Shown: positions 24,331 through 32,025 of the stretch, one piece after another
Layout: every line of letters starts with the position of its first letter
How positions within the stretch are numbered: position 1 is the stretch's first letter
IMG/VR virus record: IMGVR_UViG_3300019132_000016
Span: 1-45,447 of that record
Reading direction: 5' to 3' (one strand)
From: a virus
DNA: 45,447 bases
Program-made: the position numbers and the translations under genes
Notes under the pieces: generated by a model
Database searches by the model: none
What the model was told of the DNA's origin: nothing
Seen by the model: only the letters and a program-made list of their open reading frames with translations

Positions 24331-25931
24331 CAGACCCTCCGCAGGGATCGGCGGCCTTGCCGGGTCTGGACCGGAGCCGCCTGCATGTTGCTGGGGCGCT
24401 CCCGCCCGGTCATAACCCGGCCCTCGCCCGCACCCAGGATCAGGTATTGCAGGGCGTCGCAAGGATGCGAGTACCGGTTCTTCGCGGGCTCCGCCTTCAC
24501 CGTGTCGCCCTTCTTGAAGTGGTACCCGCCGGCCATGCCCATCTTGAGCGTCCGGCAGTTCGGGGAGAGCAGGAACCGGGGCATGCCGTCGCGCATGCCG
24601 TTGAGAACGAACTCGACGGCCTCGATGCGGGTCTGAATGGAGTTCGAGGGAATCGGTGCCGGCGTGACACGCATCCCGTGATCCCGGAACACGTCATAGG
24701 CCGTCTGCTCGTCGGCCTGCGTCTTGTCCTGTCCCTTCGGATCGCCATAGAGCCGGAGCCGTCCGGTGCTCACCGCCTTTTCCAGAGCCGTGATGCTGTC
24801 GCCGTCGACCAGCCCCGGGCAATTCTGGAACAGCCAGCGGCGTAGGATCGGCGCGAACGTGGTCGCGCCCATGTCGTTGCCGATGACCTCGCCTATGATC
24901 ACCCAGCGGTCATTGATGATCTGGCCGATGACCGCCGCCGGCGTGCGCCCGAAGTCCATGCCCACATAGAGCGGGTGCCCCGGATTGTATTTCAGAACCT
25001 GCTTGGCGACGTGCGTCTCCTCGACGAACATCGGCCAGACCGGCGTTCCCTCGATGGGCGCGGTGATCCGGTTCATGATGCGGCTGTCGATCCAGCGCTT
25101 CGACTTGCCCTTGATCGTCTCAAGGTAGAGCGGCCGCCCGTTGATCTTCGGGATCCACTTCAGGTTCTCGGCTTCCGGGTTGAGCTCATAGTCGACGACC
25201 GTCTTCCCGTCCGAGCCGAACTTCTCGATCAGCCCAGTTGGCTGGACGAAGTAATCCCAGCCCTCCGGCCACCGGTACTGCTGCCGCTCCTCCTCGGGCA
25301 TGTCCTCCGGGAGAGGGACCTCCCCGGCCATCATGACCACCCAGTTATCCTCGGACGGAGCGTTCATGTCCCCGATCACACCGGACCAGGTCGCGCCGCC
25401 ATCCTTGATCGCCGGATAGTAGCCAGCACGCGACTCGGCCTCGTCGAACAGTTCCTTCGGGATGTATTCCAGCTCGTTGAACCAGATGCCCGTCCACTCA
25501 GTCGACCGGAGCTTGTTCACGTCCTCGGCCTTGTCGAGGGCGATGAATACGACCTCCGCGACCACATCCCCCTTGCGCAGCGTGTGCACCATCGGCTTCG
25601 ACCAGATGAACCGGCCGAAATCCTTCTCCGGGAACCAGGCCAGCCAGGTCTTCACCGTCGACTGCTGCAGGTCCGGGTAGGTGTTGCGCACGATGGCCCA
25701 GCGCGTCCGCCGCAAGCCATCCGGCCCGGGCGCCTGCTCGCACGCCCGCCGGTAGATCTCCATACAGGACATCGACGACGTGCCCGAACGGATCGGCCCG
25801 CGGATGATGCGCACGCGGGCATTCGACTTCATGAAGCCGCGGAGCACCTTGCCATCCGGCACGTAGATCGGCCGCCCTTCTGGATCGCGATGGATCTGCG
25901 GCGGCGGATCCACTTCGAGCAGGTCGCTCAT
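24330..25931 (-). CDS. terL: Terminase large subunit
   Basis: A 533-residue packaging motor. The ATPase part has a Walker A-type loop (RGPIRSGTSS, about 44-53) and a Walker B strand ending in Glu153 (GIWFNELEY). The nuclease part has the first acidic residue at Asp326 (GMDFGRTP), a second site at YGDPKG and the last around HPCDALQYL. It cuts concatemeric DNA and pumps it through the portal. It starts within the GTG-start gene upstream by a 4-base overlap. Confidence 0.93.
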   Translation of the reverse strand: MSDLLEVDPPPQIHRDPEGRPIYVPDGKVLRGFMKSNARVRIIRGPIRSGTSSMSCMEIYRRACEQAPGPDGLRRTRWAIVRNTYPDLQQSTVKTWLAWFPEKDFGRFIWSKPMVHTLRKGDVVAEVVFIALDKAEDVNKLRSTEWTGIWFNELEYIPKELFDEAESRAGYYPAIKDGGATWSGVIGDMNAPSEDNWVVMMAGEVPLPEDMPEEERQQYRWPEGWDYFVQPTGLIEKFGSDGKTVVDYELNPEAENLKWIPKINGRPLYLETIKGKSKRWIDSRIMNRITAPIEGTPVWPMFVEETHVAKQVLKYNPGHPLYVGMDFGRTPAAVIGQIINDRWVIIGEVIGNDMGATTFAPILRRWLFQNCPGLVDGDSITALEKAVSTGRLRLYGDPKGQDKTQADEQTAYDVFRDHGMRVTPAPIPSNSIQTRIEAVEFVLNGMRDGMPRFLLSPNCRTLKMGMAGGYHFKKGDTVKAEPAKNRYSHPCDALQYLILGAGEGRVMTGRERPSNMQAAPVQTRQGRRSLRRV

Positions 25932-26206
25932 CGCTGCTCCGGAAGCTTGAGAGCGAGAACGCAGGCGGCGTGATCGTCTCCGGCATTCGTTGCCATGCCC
26001 TTGAGGACGCGCGCGGCTTGCTCAAGCGCCTCGTTGAACCCGCGCCGGTACTCGGTAGTCATGGCACAGGCCACTGCATGCACCCAGGACCTCTGGACCA
26101 AGCCCTGGTCGCCCGCATCGAGCATCATCTCTGCGACGGCCAGATGTTCCGGCATTGGCTCCATTACTGGTTCTGGCCTAGGGAACTGGATCACGTTGTC
26201 GCTCAC
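25928..26206 (-). CDS. Small hypothetical protein (GTG start)
   Basis: The 92-residue product begins VSDNVIQFPRPEPV with GTG at 26206, which overlaps the stop of the upstream gene as GTGA; the longer frame upstream is low-complexity and less likely. The body is helical (YRRGFNEALEQAARVLKGM). It is tightly coupled with TerL, but no role is known. Confidence 0.65.
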   Translation of the reverse strand: MSDNVIQFPRPEPVMEPMPEHLAVAEMMLDAGDQGLVQRSWVHAVACAMTTEYRRGFNEALEQAARVLKGMATNAGDDHAACVLALKLPEQR

Positions 26207-26430
26207 TGCACGGTCTCCACCACAGCCGCCACAAAATCCGCATCCGGATCGGCCGCACGCGCCGTCTGCGCCTCGGCAATCAGCGCCGGCCGCTTCCAGG
26301 CCTTCAGCCGGAACTTCGCTCGAGCGTGCATGCACAGGATCGCCGGCTGCTTCCGAGGGTGCAGCACGAGGAACTGCTTCCAGCGCCACTGCTTCGCGGT
26401 CTCGTCGCGTTCGAGGGGGACGGTTCTCAT
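26203..26430 (-). CDS. Small basic hypothetical protein
   Basis: A 75-residue product starting MRTVPLERDETAKQWRWKQF, rich in Lys, Arg and aromatic residues in its first half, then an acidic C-terminus. ATG at 26430 overlaps the preceding stop (ATGA) and the end overlaps the next start, so it is translationally coupled on both sides. No family recognised; nucleic-acid binding is possible from the charge. Confidence 0.6.
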   Translation of the reverse strand: MRTVPLERDETAKQWRWKQFLVLHPRKQPAILCMHARAKFRLKAWKRPALIAEAQTARAADPDADFVAAVVETVQ

Positions 26431-26783
26431 GACGCAGGCTCCAGCGGTACCGTCTGCCCCGCCAGCTCGTGCGTGCAGTCCCCGAGGAATTGAATGTTGC
26501 CGTCCGTCACGAAGGAGTGGCAGACGGAGCACTTGAAGGGGGCCGGGTTGTCCGGGTTGTCGCGGTTGTAGGTGCACCAGCAAGAGCCATCGAAAACCGA
26601 TGCATAATGGCCGCTGCGGATCAGGACGCTCGGGGTGAAGGTCGGCTTCTCATAATTGCCGTTGAAGCCCCACCTCGGCCCTTCGCCCTCGCCGACGCGC
26701 ACCATGTGGTTCTCTTTGCAACCTGGGCAGTGAAACACGAGGCCACCACCTTCAACAGTTCGGAGTACGCCGCGAGCAGTCAT
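26427..26783 (-). CDS. DUF6527 family protein
   Basis: A 118-residue protein: FHCPGCKENHMVRV, then WGFNGNYEKPTFTPSVLIR, and CHSFVTDGNIQFLGDCTHEL near the end. This matches the phage family DUF6527, often labelled ammonia monooxygenase by mistake. The Cys and His pattern suggests a metal-binding beta fold. ATG at 26783 has a GAGGGTTGAG stretch just upstream. Located between the two terminase genes; its role is not known. Confidence 0.78.
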   Translation of the reverse strand: MTARGVLRTVEGGGLVFHCPGCKENHMVRVGEGEGPRWGFNGNYEKPTFTPSVLIRSGHYASVFDGSCWCTYNRDNPDNPAPFKCSVCHSFVTDGNIQFLGDCTHELAGQTVPLEPAS

Positions 26784-27043
26784 CTCAACCCTCGAATGTT
26801 TTGAACCCAGAAAAATCTGACGACCGACCCCCGACGTTTTCGGAGGAAAATTGCGTGTGGGGTTTAGGAGCTGCTGTGTGCGCGCTGGGTTTTCCCCCAC
26901 CCCCTCCCATGCCGGGCTCAGGCGAAACGCAGGCACCATGGCCAGCAGCAACGAATGCACACACCGGGCGCTCGGGCCGGGCGGATGGGATGCCGACCGG
27001 AGGATGTGCACCGCAACAGGATGCCCGATTGAGCGTGTTACCG

Positions 27044-27535
27044 TCAGACATCGGTAACGCCCTCTCGATCTATCAACGACTTAGCGCCCACTGCACTGCG
27101 ATCTGAGATCACTTTCGGCCCTTCAGAGGGGCCTTCGAGGTTGATCACGTAGCCCGCGATCACGGTCGGGCCGTTGAAGTTGTTTGTCGTTCCGCCCTCG
27201 GAACCACCGTCCAGATACCGAGCTGCTTCGAGAGCAACTTTCTTGCTCGCGGCCGTTGCGCCATCGGTCATCCCATCGTCCCTGATGGAGACCGCGAGGA
27301 GAATGTTGCGGGCTCTCTCGCTCTCCCGAAGCTCCTCAATCTCCTGGAAGAACTGCTTACGGACGGCAGGATCTCTCAGGATGAGGCGGGCCCGTTTACG
27401 CCTGAGACCGACAGCGTCGGCAGCGTCATTGAGCTTCTGTCCTTCGACCATGAGATCGAGGAAGCGCCTGACCTTGGGGATGGCGAGGACGGTTCGTCCT
27501 TTTGCGTCGAGCTTAGGGAGTGCTGTCTGTGCCAT
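27044..27535 (-). CDS. terS: Terminase small subunit-like protein
   Basis: A 163-residue protein. After a short leader comes a helix-turn-helix region (FLDLMVEGQKLNDAADAVGL then ARLILRDPAVRKQFF), followed by a helical oligomerisation region (EEIEELRESERARNILLAV-like) and a flexible tail. This is the usual layout of small terminase subunits that recognise the packaging site. It lies 260 bases upstream of the DUF6527-TerL cluster; that gap holds no gene and could carry the packaging site. The assignment depends on position and layout. Confidence 0.72.
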   Translation of the reverse strand: MAQTALPKLDAKGRTVLAIPKVRRFLDLMVEGQKLNDAADAVGLRRKRARLILRDPAVRKQFFQEIEELRESERARNILLAVSIRDDGMTDGATAASKKVALEAARYLDGGSEGGTTNNFNGPTVIAGYVINLEGPSEGPKVISDRSAVGAKSLIDREGVTDV

Positions 27536-27649
27536 TGATCATCTACCCCAATGGATTGGGGTTCGTTCGCTGGTCGCTCACTTCCCGATGAGAAGAACGC
27601 GGGCGTGCGGGGCGACGCGGGGGATAATGGGTCTGATTGCTGGCTCTTG

Positions 27650-27659
27650 GCACCGCACA
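27650..27659 (-). promoter_or_regulatory. Late-gene element TGTGCGGTGC, copy 7
   Basis: Exact copy, 115 bases upstream of the TerS start, the first late gene. It has the longest distance to its gene of all copies, within a 250-base gene-free stretch. Confidence 0.55.
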
Positions 27660-27780
27660 GGATCGATGCTCACGCACACGAGGCTGATTTCCTCGCAATT
27701 TCAATCTCTTAGGAAATCGCCTTCGAAACGATTGCGGCCTTGGTCTTGAAGCTTGGCCCTCTTGACACGCGAATGGCCGG

Positions 27781-27796
27781 GTTGACACTTGTCAAC
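27781..27796. promoter_or_regulatory. Perfect 16-bp inverted repeat at HTH gene start
   Basis: GTTGACACTTGTCAAC is GTTGAC, 4-base spacer, GTCAAC, and ends one base before the ATG of the HTH gene at 27798. A second TTGACA lies 20 bases upstream (27762-27767). The layout suggests an operator for self-repression overlapping the promoter or ribosome site. Confidence 0.6.
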
Positions 27797-27797
27797 C

Positions 27798-28106
27798 ATG
27801 ACGGACGAGCTGACACGGGCTGTTGGGCTAGAGCTGCTGAGGCGGGGCGAGATCACTATGGCCGAGGCGGCGGAGATGGCCGGCGTCTCAAGGCAGGCGA
27901 TCTACAAGATGTGCCAACGGGCCGGTATCGATCCGATCAAGGCCAGGCGGGCACTGGTCGAACGTCGGACGGTGCAGGTGACGCGCGTCACGGCTGGCAG
28001 GCCGTATCAGGCGCCGATGAGCAAAAGGCAGCTAGGAGCTATGGCGACAAGGCTAGCCCGCATTAAGAATGAACCGGCAAACAAGCCGCGACAGAAGCGG
28101 AAATGA
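27798..28106 (+). CDS. Small HTH DNA-binding regulator
   Basis: A 102-residue protein. Residues about 18-45 (ITMAEAAEMAGVSRQAIYKM) form a clear helix-turn-helix, like the DNA-recognition part of phage and resolvase-type regulators. The C-terminal half is very basic (KRQLGAMATRLARIK, ending PRQKRK). A perfect inverted repeat immediately before the ATG suggests autoregulation. It is read against the late genes and is followed by the HEPN-motif gene 31 bases on, so it may control it. Confidence 0.75.
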   Translation: MTDELTRAVGLELLRRGEITMAEAAEMAGVSRQAIYKMCQRAGIDPIKARRALVERRTVQVTRVTAGRPYQAPMSKRQLGAMATRLARIKNEPANKPRQKRK

Positions 28107-28137
28107 TTTCGCTCACTAACGAAGTTGGTATGCGTCA

Positions 28138-29121
28138 ATGGAAATAAGCTGCTGCTTTCTTCAGCCCCCCGTTTGGTTTGGAACTGAGCCCCCGCAGTTC
28201 CCTCATCCGTTCAACAAAGAGTGCTTCAATCAAGAGATTGGCAGATGGACGACCTCAGCCGGTCATCAGATTAGCGCACGGCGAGGCGGACTGCTCATGT
28301 ATGCATTCTCGGGTAATGAACTCAACCCGCCGAAGCATCCTCAGTCGCAAGCCGAGCGTGTCGCCCACTATACTGCGCTCACAAAGCGGCTAGTTTTGAT
28401 CAACACCCATCTGGTTGCATTATATTCTTCGCTCAGAACGATTGATGGGGCAGTTATTCCCAAGATGCTAGCCACACCCCATCTTTTGATATCGTCAAGT
28501 GATTTTGATATGACTAACATGGGATGGGGTGGGATGGCACGAAATGTTGCGCTTGACCGTCTCATGCTAGCTCCACTCCTAGATCCCCCACAGGGTGCCG
28601 AACGTCTGGCCGATCCAATCTATTCCCGGCAATCCACGATTTCGGCAGAGGTTATCGCCGCGAGCATCGACCTCTTTGAAGCGATCACAACCCACGAGCT
28701 CGCGATTTTACCAGAGCTGATCGATCTACTCCTTCGAGCTGCTGTAGCTTTTGAAACCCATGACTTCCCAGCGAGCTTGATTACGAGTTGGGCGGTGACA
28801 GAAAAACTTGGCAACGTGCAATGGGACAGGTTCCTGAAGGACAAGAAATTCAACAAGAGAAGGCGTGAGTTGCTACTCGACTCCAGGACCTATTCGGCCG
28901 CAGTTCGCCTTGAAGTACTCGAACTAAGTGGCTTTATCTCAGAGGACCTTTACACGCGCACGAACGATATCAGGCGAGCTCGGAACAACTGGATACACTC
29001 TCTAGCTCGAATTGAATCAGACGATGCAAACGATGCGTTGTTTGCCGCACTCGACTGGGTGTCCCTTGTGTCAGGAATACGGATCAATTTGCCGGTCCTC
29101 CGATCATTCGGAGCTATCTAG
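28138..29121 (+). CDS. HEPN-motif protein, candidate defence ribonuclease (cargo)
   Basis: A 327-residue, mostly helical protein. Near its C-terminus, RTNDIRRARNNWIHSLA contains Arg282-Asn-x-x-x-His287: the R-x4-H motif of HEPN ribonucleases, in the usual helix-capping context. Many HEPN proteins cut RNA in abortive-infection or toxin systems. The first 55 residues are less certain: ATG at 28138 has a poor ribosome site, and ATG at 28297/28300 with AGGCGG upstream is an alternative. It is AT-richer than its surroundings and has its own terminator (29206). No other catalytic domain recognised. Confidence 0.72.
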   Translation: MEISCCFLQPPVWFGTEPPQFPHPFNKECFNQEIGRWTTSAGHQISARRGGLLMYAFSGNELNPPKHPQSQAERVAHYTALTKRLVLINTHLVALYSSLRTIDGAVIPKMLATPHLLISSSDFDMTNMGWGGMARNVALDRLMLAPLLDPPQGAERLADPIYSRQSTISAEVIAASIDLFEAITTHELAILPELIDLLLRAAVAFETHDFPASLITSWAVTEKLGNVQWDRFLKDKKFNKRRRELLLDSRTYSAAVRLEVLELSGFISEDLYTRTNDIRRARNNWIHSLARIESDDANDALFAALDWVSLVSGIRINLPVLRSFGAI

Positions 29122-29205
29122 AATGGTAGACGCGCTGGCTCACGAAACCACCCTTCTCCTAGCCCGTTACCCACCCCGTAGGAGCCCCCCAACCTTCACC
29201 CTTTC

Positions 29206-29246
29206 AGCCCCTCCCGCGACGACATCCCGCGCGAGGGGCTTTTCTT
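29206..29246 (+). terminator. Rho-independent terminator after HEPN gene
   Basis: An 8-bp perfect stem (AGCCCCTC / GAGGGGCT) with a GC-rich loop is followed by TTTCTT on the plus strand, 85 bases after the HEPN stop. It would stop readthrough into the opposing early genes. Confidence 0.85.
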
Positions 29247-29547
29247 ATGAGCGAGCGCTCAGCCCCATCAGGGGTTTACGCGCCGCCCAATTGGGGATCG
29301 TCTTGACGTTCCGTCCTCCGCACTTGGAGCAACGGAGTTTCAAACCGACATCGGGAACCGGCACGTCATCCGGCCAACCATCCACTCTGACGATAGCCTC
29401 ATGGCCGCAGCCGTGCCTCTCGCATATGGCCTCGACCGAACGGGCCCCGTGCTCCCGCATGCCGGCGAGCGTCATCGGCCGGATCTCATTCCCGTCATTG
29501 TCATACGCTCGACGGGGGTTCTTAGTCTGGTTCAAAGTAATGTCCAC
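29245..29547 (-). CDS. Zinc-ribbon hypothetical protein
   Basis: A 100-residue protein with ICERHGCGHEA and, near the C-terminus, LRCSKCGGRNVKTIPNW. The two pairs of Cys could bind zinc. Proteins of this type occur in alphaproteobacterial prophages without known function. It overlaps the preceding gene by 16 bases and is last of a three-gene group on this strand. Confidence 0.7.
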   Translation of the reverse strand: MDITLNQTKNPRRAYDNDGNEIRPMTLAGMREHGARSVEAICERHGCGHEAIVRVDGWPDDVPVPDVGLKLRCSKCGGRNVKTIPNWAARKPLMGLSARS

Positions 29548-29750
29548 ATCGGCCCTGGTGGCATCGGCAGGGTGCGGTAGGATTCGCCTTTAGCCGCGCG
29601 CTTGACCGACCATCGGTGGGCGCCCAGCTCCTTCGCCAACGCCGTAAAGTCCCTGTTCCCGCGGATGTATTCGAGACGGGCGCTAAGAACCTGCTCGACG
29701 GTCAATGCAGCGTTCTTCTTGAGCCCGATGCGCTTGAACCGTCGCCTCAT
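29532..29750 (-). CDS. Small HTH-like basic protein
   Basis: A 72-residue protein with a basic start (MRRRFKRIGLKKNAALT) and a likely helix-turn-helix (DFTALAKELGAHRWSVKRAA). Genes on both sides overlap or touch, so it is co-translated. It is probably a DNA-binding accessory protein; the target is unknown. Confidence 0.65.
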   Translation of the reverse strand: MRRRFKRIGLKKNAALTVEQVLSARLEYIRGNRDFTALAKELGAHRWSVKRAAKGESYRTLPMPPGPMWTLL

Positions 29751-30010
29751 CAGCAGAACTCCTCGTCTGCCGTCGGGATCGTGCCCTTCTGCGCGATAAT
29801 CACAGCGTCTTCGAACTCGCCTGTGGTCGGGTTCCCAGTCCTGGAGAACGCAAGACCGCCGACTTTGCTATCTGGAAGCCGCTCAATCGCGAGCTTTGCT
29901 GCTGCGGCACTTGGCATTTCACGCGGCTCGTCTGCAATGATCTCGCCGTCGTACCAGCTGAATGTCTGCAATACGTGGTAGGTGATGTTCTGCCCTTCGG
30001 TGTGTCCCAT
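29750..30010 (-). CDS. Small hypothetical protein
   Basis: An 86-residue product beginning MGHTEGQNITYHVLQTFSW. The ATG at 30010 lies five bases after GAGGTG, the best ribosome site; another ATG is directly upstream. The sequence has a beta-rich start and a central helix (PSAAAAKLAIERLPDSK). No family recognised. The upstream DUF4236 gene is divergent. Confidence 0.6.
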   Translation of the reverse strand: MGHTEGQNITYHVLQTFSWYDGEIIADEPREMPSAAAAKLAIERLPDSKVGGLAFSRTGNPTTGEFEDAVIIAQKGTIPTADEEFC

Positions 30011-30213
30011 CATGCACCTCTGAAAATGAGAACATAATGGGAACATCGGCCTACCCCTGGGTCAACCTGACACATCTACCAAAGGGTTGTGGATATCGTG
30101 AACAAACGATGAACGCCAGGACGCCACACCCTTCCAATCAACCACACATGAGATTGCAAACCTCTTGCACGGTAGACATCCAAAGAAGCAGAATAGGAAA
30201 AAAGGGGGGCACA

Positions 30214-31362
30214 ATGCCGTTCTATATTCGCAAATCGATCAGTGCTGGCCCGTTTCGCTTCAACCTTTCAAAAAGTGGCGTCGGACTGTCGGTCGGCATC
30301 AAAGGTCTTCGGGTCGGCGTTGGTCCGCGAGGGCATTACATCCACGCTGGACGCGGAGGCCTTTATTACCGTGCCTCGCTTGGCCCTGCCGGGCAGAGGC
30401 CTCGAAGTACACAACAAGCGCTAGACCTCCAAAACGTCGACCGTACTCAAGTAGAACCGCAGCAGAGTGTTCGCGCACATCCTGATGTCGAGATGATTGA
30501 AGTCGACTCAGGCGATGTCTTAGCCATGCGGGATGAAAATTTCGCAGAACTCCTTGATGAGATTAATCAGAAGAAATCTCAGGTATCCTACACAGGGGTT
30601 TTCACGTTATTGGCTCTTGGCCTAGGGCTAATTGCGCTGTTCGCATTCGGCTCAACAGGCGCCTACGCGTTCGCGCTGTTACTTCCAGCATGGGGTCTTG
30701 GGGGCTGGCTCGACAGCTACAAGCGAACTTCTGTACTTTTCTATGACTTGGATAACGAGGCAACTGCAGCTTATGAGGCGGTTACAGGTGCATTTGATAA
30801 TCTGATGGCATGTGCCGGAAAGTGGCACGTTTCATCTGGCGGAGCCGTTCGGGATCTCACGACATGGAAGCGCAATGCCGGCGCTGGTCACATCGTAAAC
30901 AAGAGCCCGACGACCCTCAGTTATGCCGCACCAAGCTTCATCAAAACCAACATCACCCCGCCATCTGTGCGAGTAGGGCGTCAGACGATTTACTTCTTTC
31001 CCGATGCGTTATTCGTTGTTGACGGTCAGCGCGTCGGAGCGGTCGGATATACCGAACTCAATTTAAGCTGGCAGGACACGCATTTCATCGAAGAGGGCAG
31101 AGTTCCGGCTGACGCGCAGGTTGTCTACCACACATGGAAACATCCGAACAAAGGCGGCGGCCCGGATCGCCGCTTTGCAAACAACTATCAGATCCCTGTT
31201 TGCCTCTATGAAGTGCTCCATCTCACTAGCCCTTCAGGCCTCAACGAGCTGCTCGAATTCTCTCGAACCGGATTCTCCGAGGCGTTTCAGCGGGCGATAA
31301 CGGAGCTTGCTTGGCGTACGGGGCAAACGGGCGTGAAACGTATCGCATCAACAGGGCGGTAA
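30214..31362 (+). CDS. DUF4236 membrane protein (cargo)
   Basis: A 382-residue protein. Residues 1-52 (MPFYIRKSISAGPFRFNLSK, then GVGPRGHYIHAGRGGLYYR) are a typical DUF4236 domain. Two hydrophobic segments at about 130-165 (FTLLALGLGLIALFAF, AYAFALLLPAWGLGGWL) form a probable membrane hairpin, followed by a soluble region of about 200 residues. ATG at 30214 has a strong AAGGGGGG site. It is read against the early operon and AT-richer than that operon, so it is likely cargo. Its position and membrane hairpin permit a role in superinfection exclusion, but no function is established. Confidence 0.8.
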   Translation: MPFYIRKSISAGPFRFNLSKSGVGLSVGIKGLRVGVGPRGHYIHAGRGGLYYRASLGPAGQRPRSTQQALDLQNVDRTQVEPQQSVRAHPDVEMIEVDSGDVLAMRDENFAELLDEINQKKSQVSYTGVFTLLALGLGLIALFAFGSTGAYAFALLLPAWGLGGWLDSYKRTSVLFYDLDNEATAAYEAVTGAFDNLMACAGKWHVSSGGAVRDLTTWKRNAGAGHIVNKSPTTLSYAAPSFIKTNITPPSVRVGRQTIYFFPDALFVVDGQRVGAVGYTELNLSWQDTHFIEEGRVPADAQVVYHTWKHPNKGGGPDRRFANNYQIPVCLYEVLHLTSPSGLNELLEFSRTGFSEAFQRAITELAWRTGQTGVKRIASTGR

Positions 31363-31467
31363 GTGGGTTTCGTCCTTGACGCAACTAAGTTCCAACGCAC
31401 CGTAGCATAGAATGTGATCCGGTCTCCGGATAATTCGGATCCAACTTCCCTTGAACCCGCAGGGATT

Positions 31468-32025
31468 TCACTTCAAATCACGGGAGCCATCTTCGTACGC
31501 TATATTTGATACGATAATCGGCTCCGCCTTGCCTCTCGATTGCCGCTTTTGGCTAGCACGGTGCTTCTCCCAGCGGGCTTTGACTGCATGCCGAGCAGCT
31601 GCACGGCGCTGCTCTTTGGTCTTCATGGCATTAACCTTGCGGGCTCCCTTACGGCCACGCTTTGTCATGAATTTTTTTGCTTCTTCACCTATTAAGAGCT
31701 TACCGCGCCTCGTAATTTTGGATACGCGCAAGGTACGCGCTTCCTTCTCCACAACGGCCAGTTCGAGGTTCAGCGCCCCCAGCAGCAGCGGCAATGACTC
31801 GCGGCCTATGGCCCGGCTGTTGGGCTTCCCCGGCCTTCCCTCGATCTTGCCCACGTAGCCACCGGTGAGCCCTGCCCTGTCCTCGAGCGCGATCTGGGAC
31901 ATTCCCAAGGTGATGCGCCGCGACCGCAGCGCATCGACCAGGCCCTCATAGTCACCGAACGTCGCCAGTACCGGCATCAGTTCTGTCTCCGGCGCGCTCT
32001 GCGCCTGCTCCTTCCGCTTCGTCAT
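31468..32025 (-). CDS. Xre-type HTH protein with basic tail
   Basis: A 185-residue protein. Residues 27-75 (LVDALRSRRITLGMSQIALE, then AGLTGGYVGKIEG) are an Xre helix-turn-helix. The C-terminal half is strongly basic (TKRGRKGARKVNAMKTKEQRR, split, and AVKARWEKHR). The ATG at 32025 has GGGGGCAGAG upstream and overlaps the preceding gene by 74 bases. As the last gene of the early left operon it sits where lambda has its late regulator, so a role in switching on late genes is a possibility. Confidence 0.72.
   Translation of the reverse strand: MTKRKEQAQSAPETELMPVLATFGDYEGLVDALRSRRITLGMSQIALEDRAGLTGGYVGKIEGRPGKPNSRAIGRESLPLLLGALNLELAVVEKEARTLRVSKITRRGKLLIGEEAKKFMTKRGRKGARKVNAMKTKEQRRAAARHAVKARWEKHRASQKRQSRGKAEPIIVSNIAYEDGSRDLK

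Noticed and set aside
27007-27019. Eighth copy of the late-gene element (GCACCGCAACAGG)
   Set aside because: It has an inserted base compared with the seven exact copies. A similar broken copy is at 42456. Both are left out of the count.
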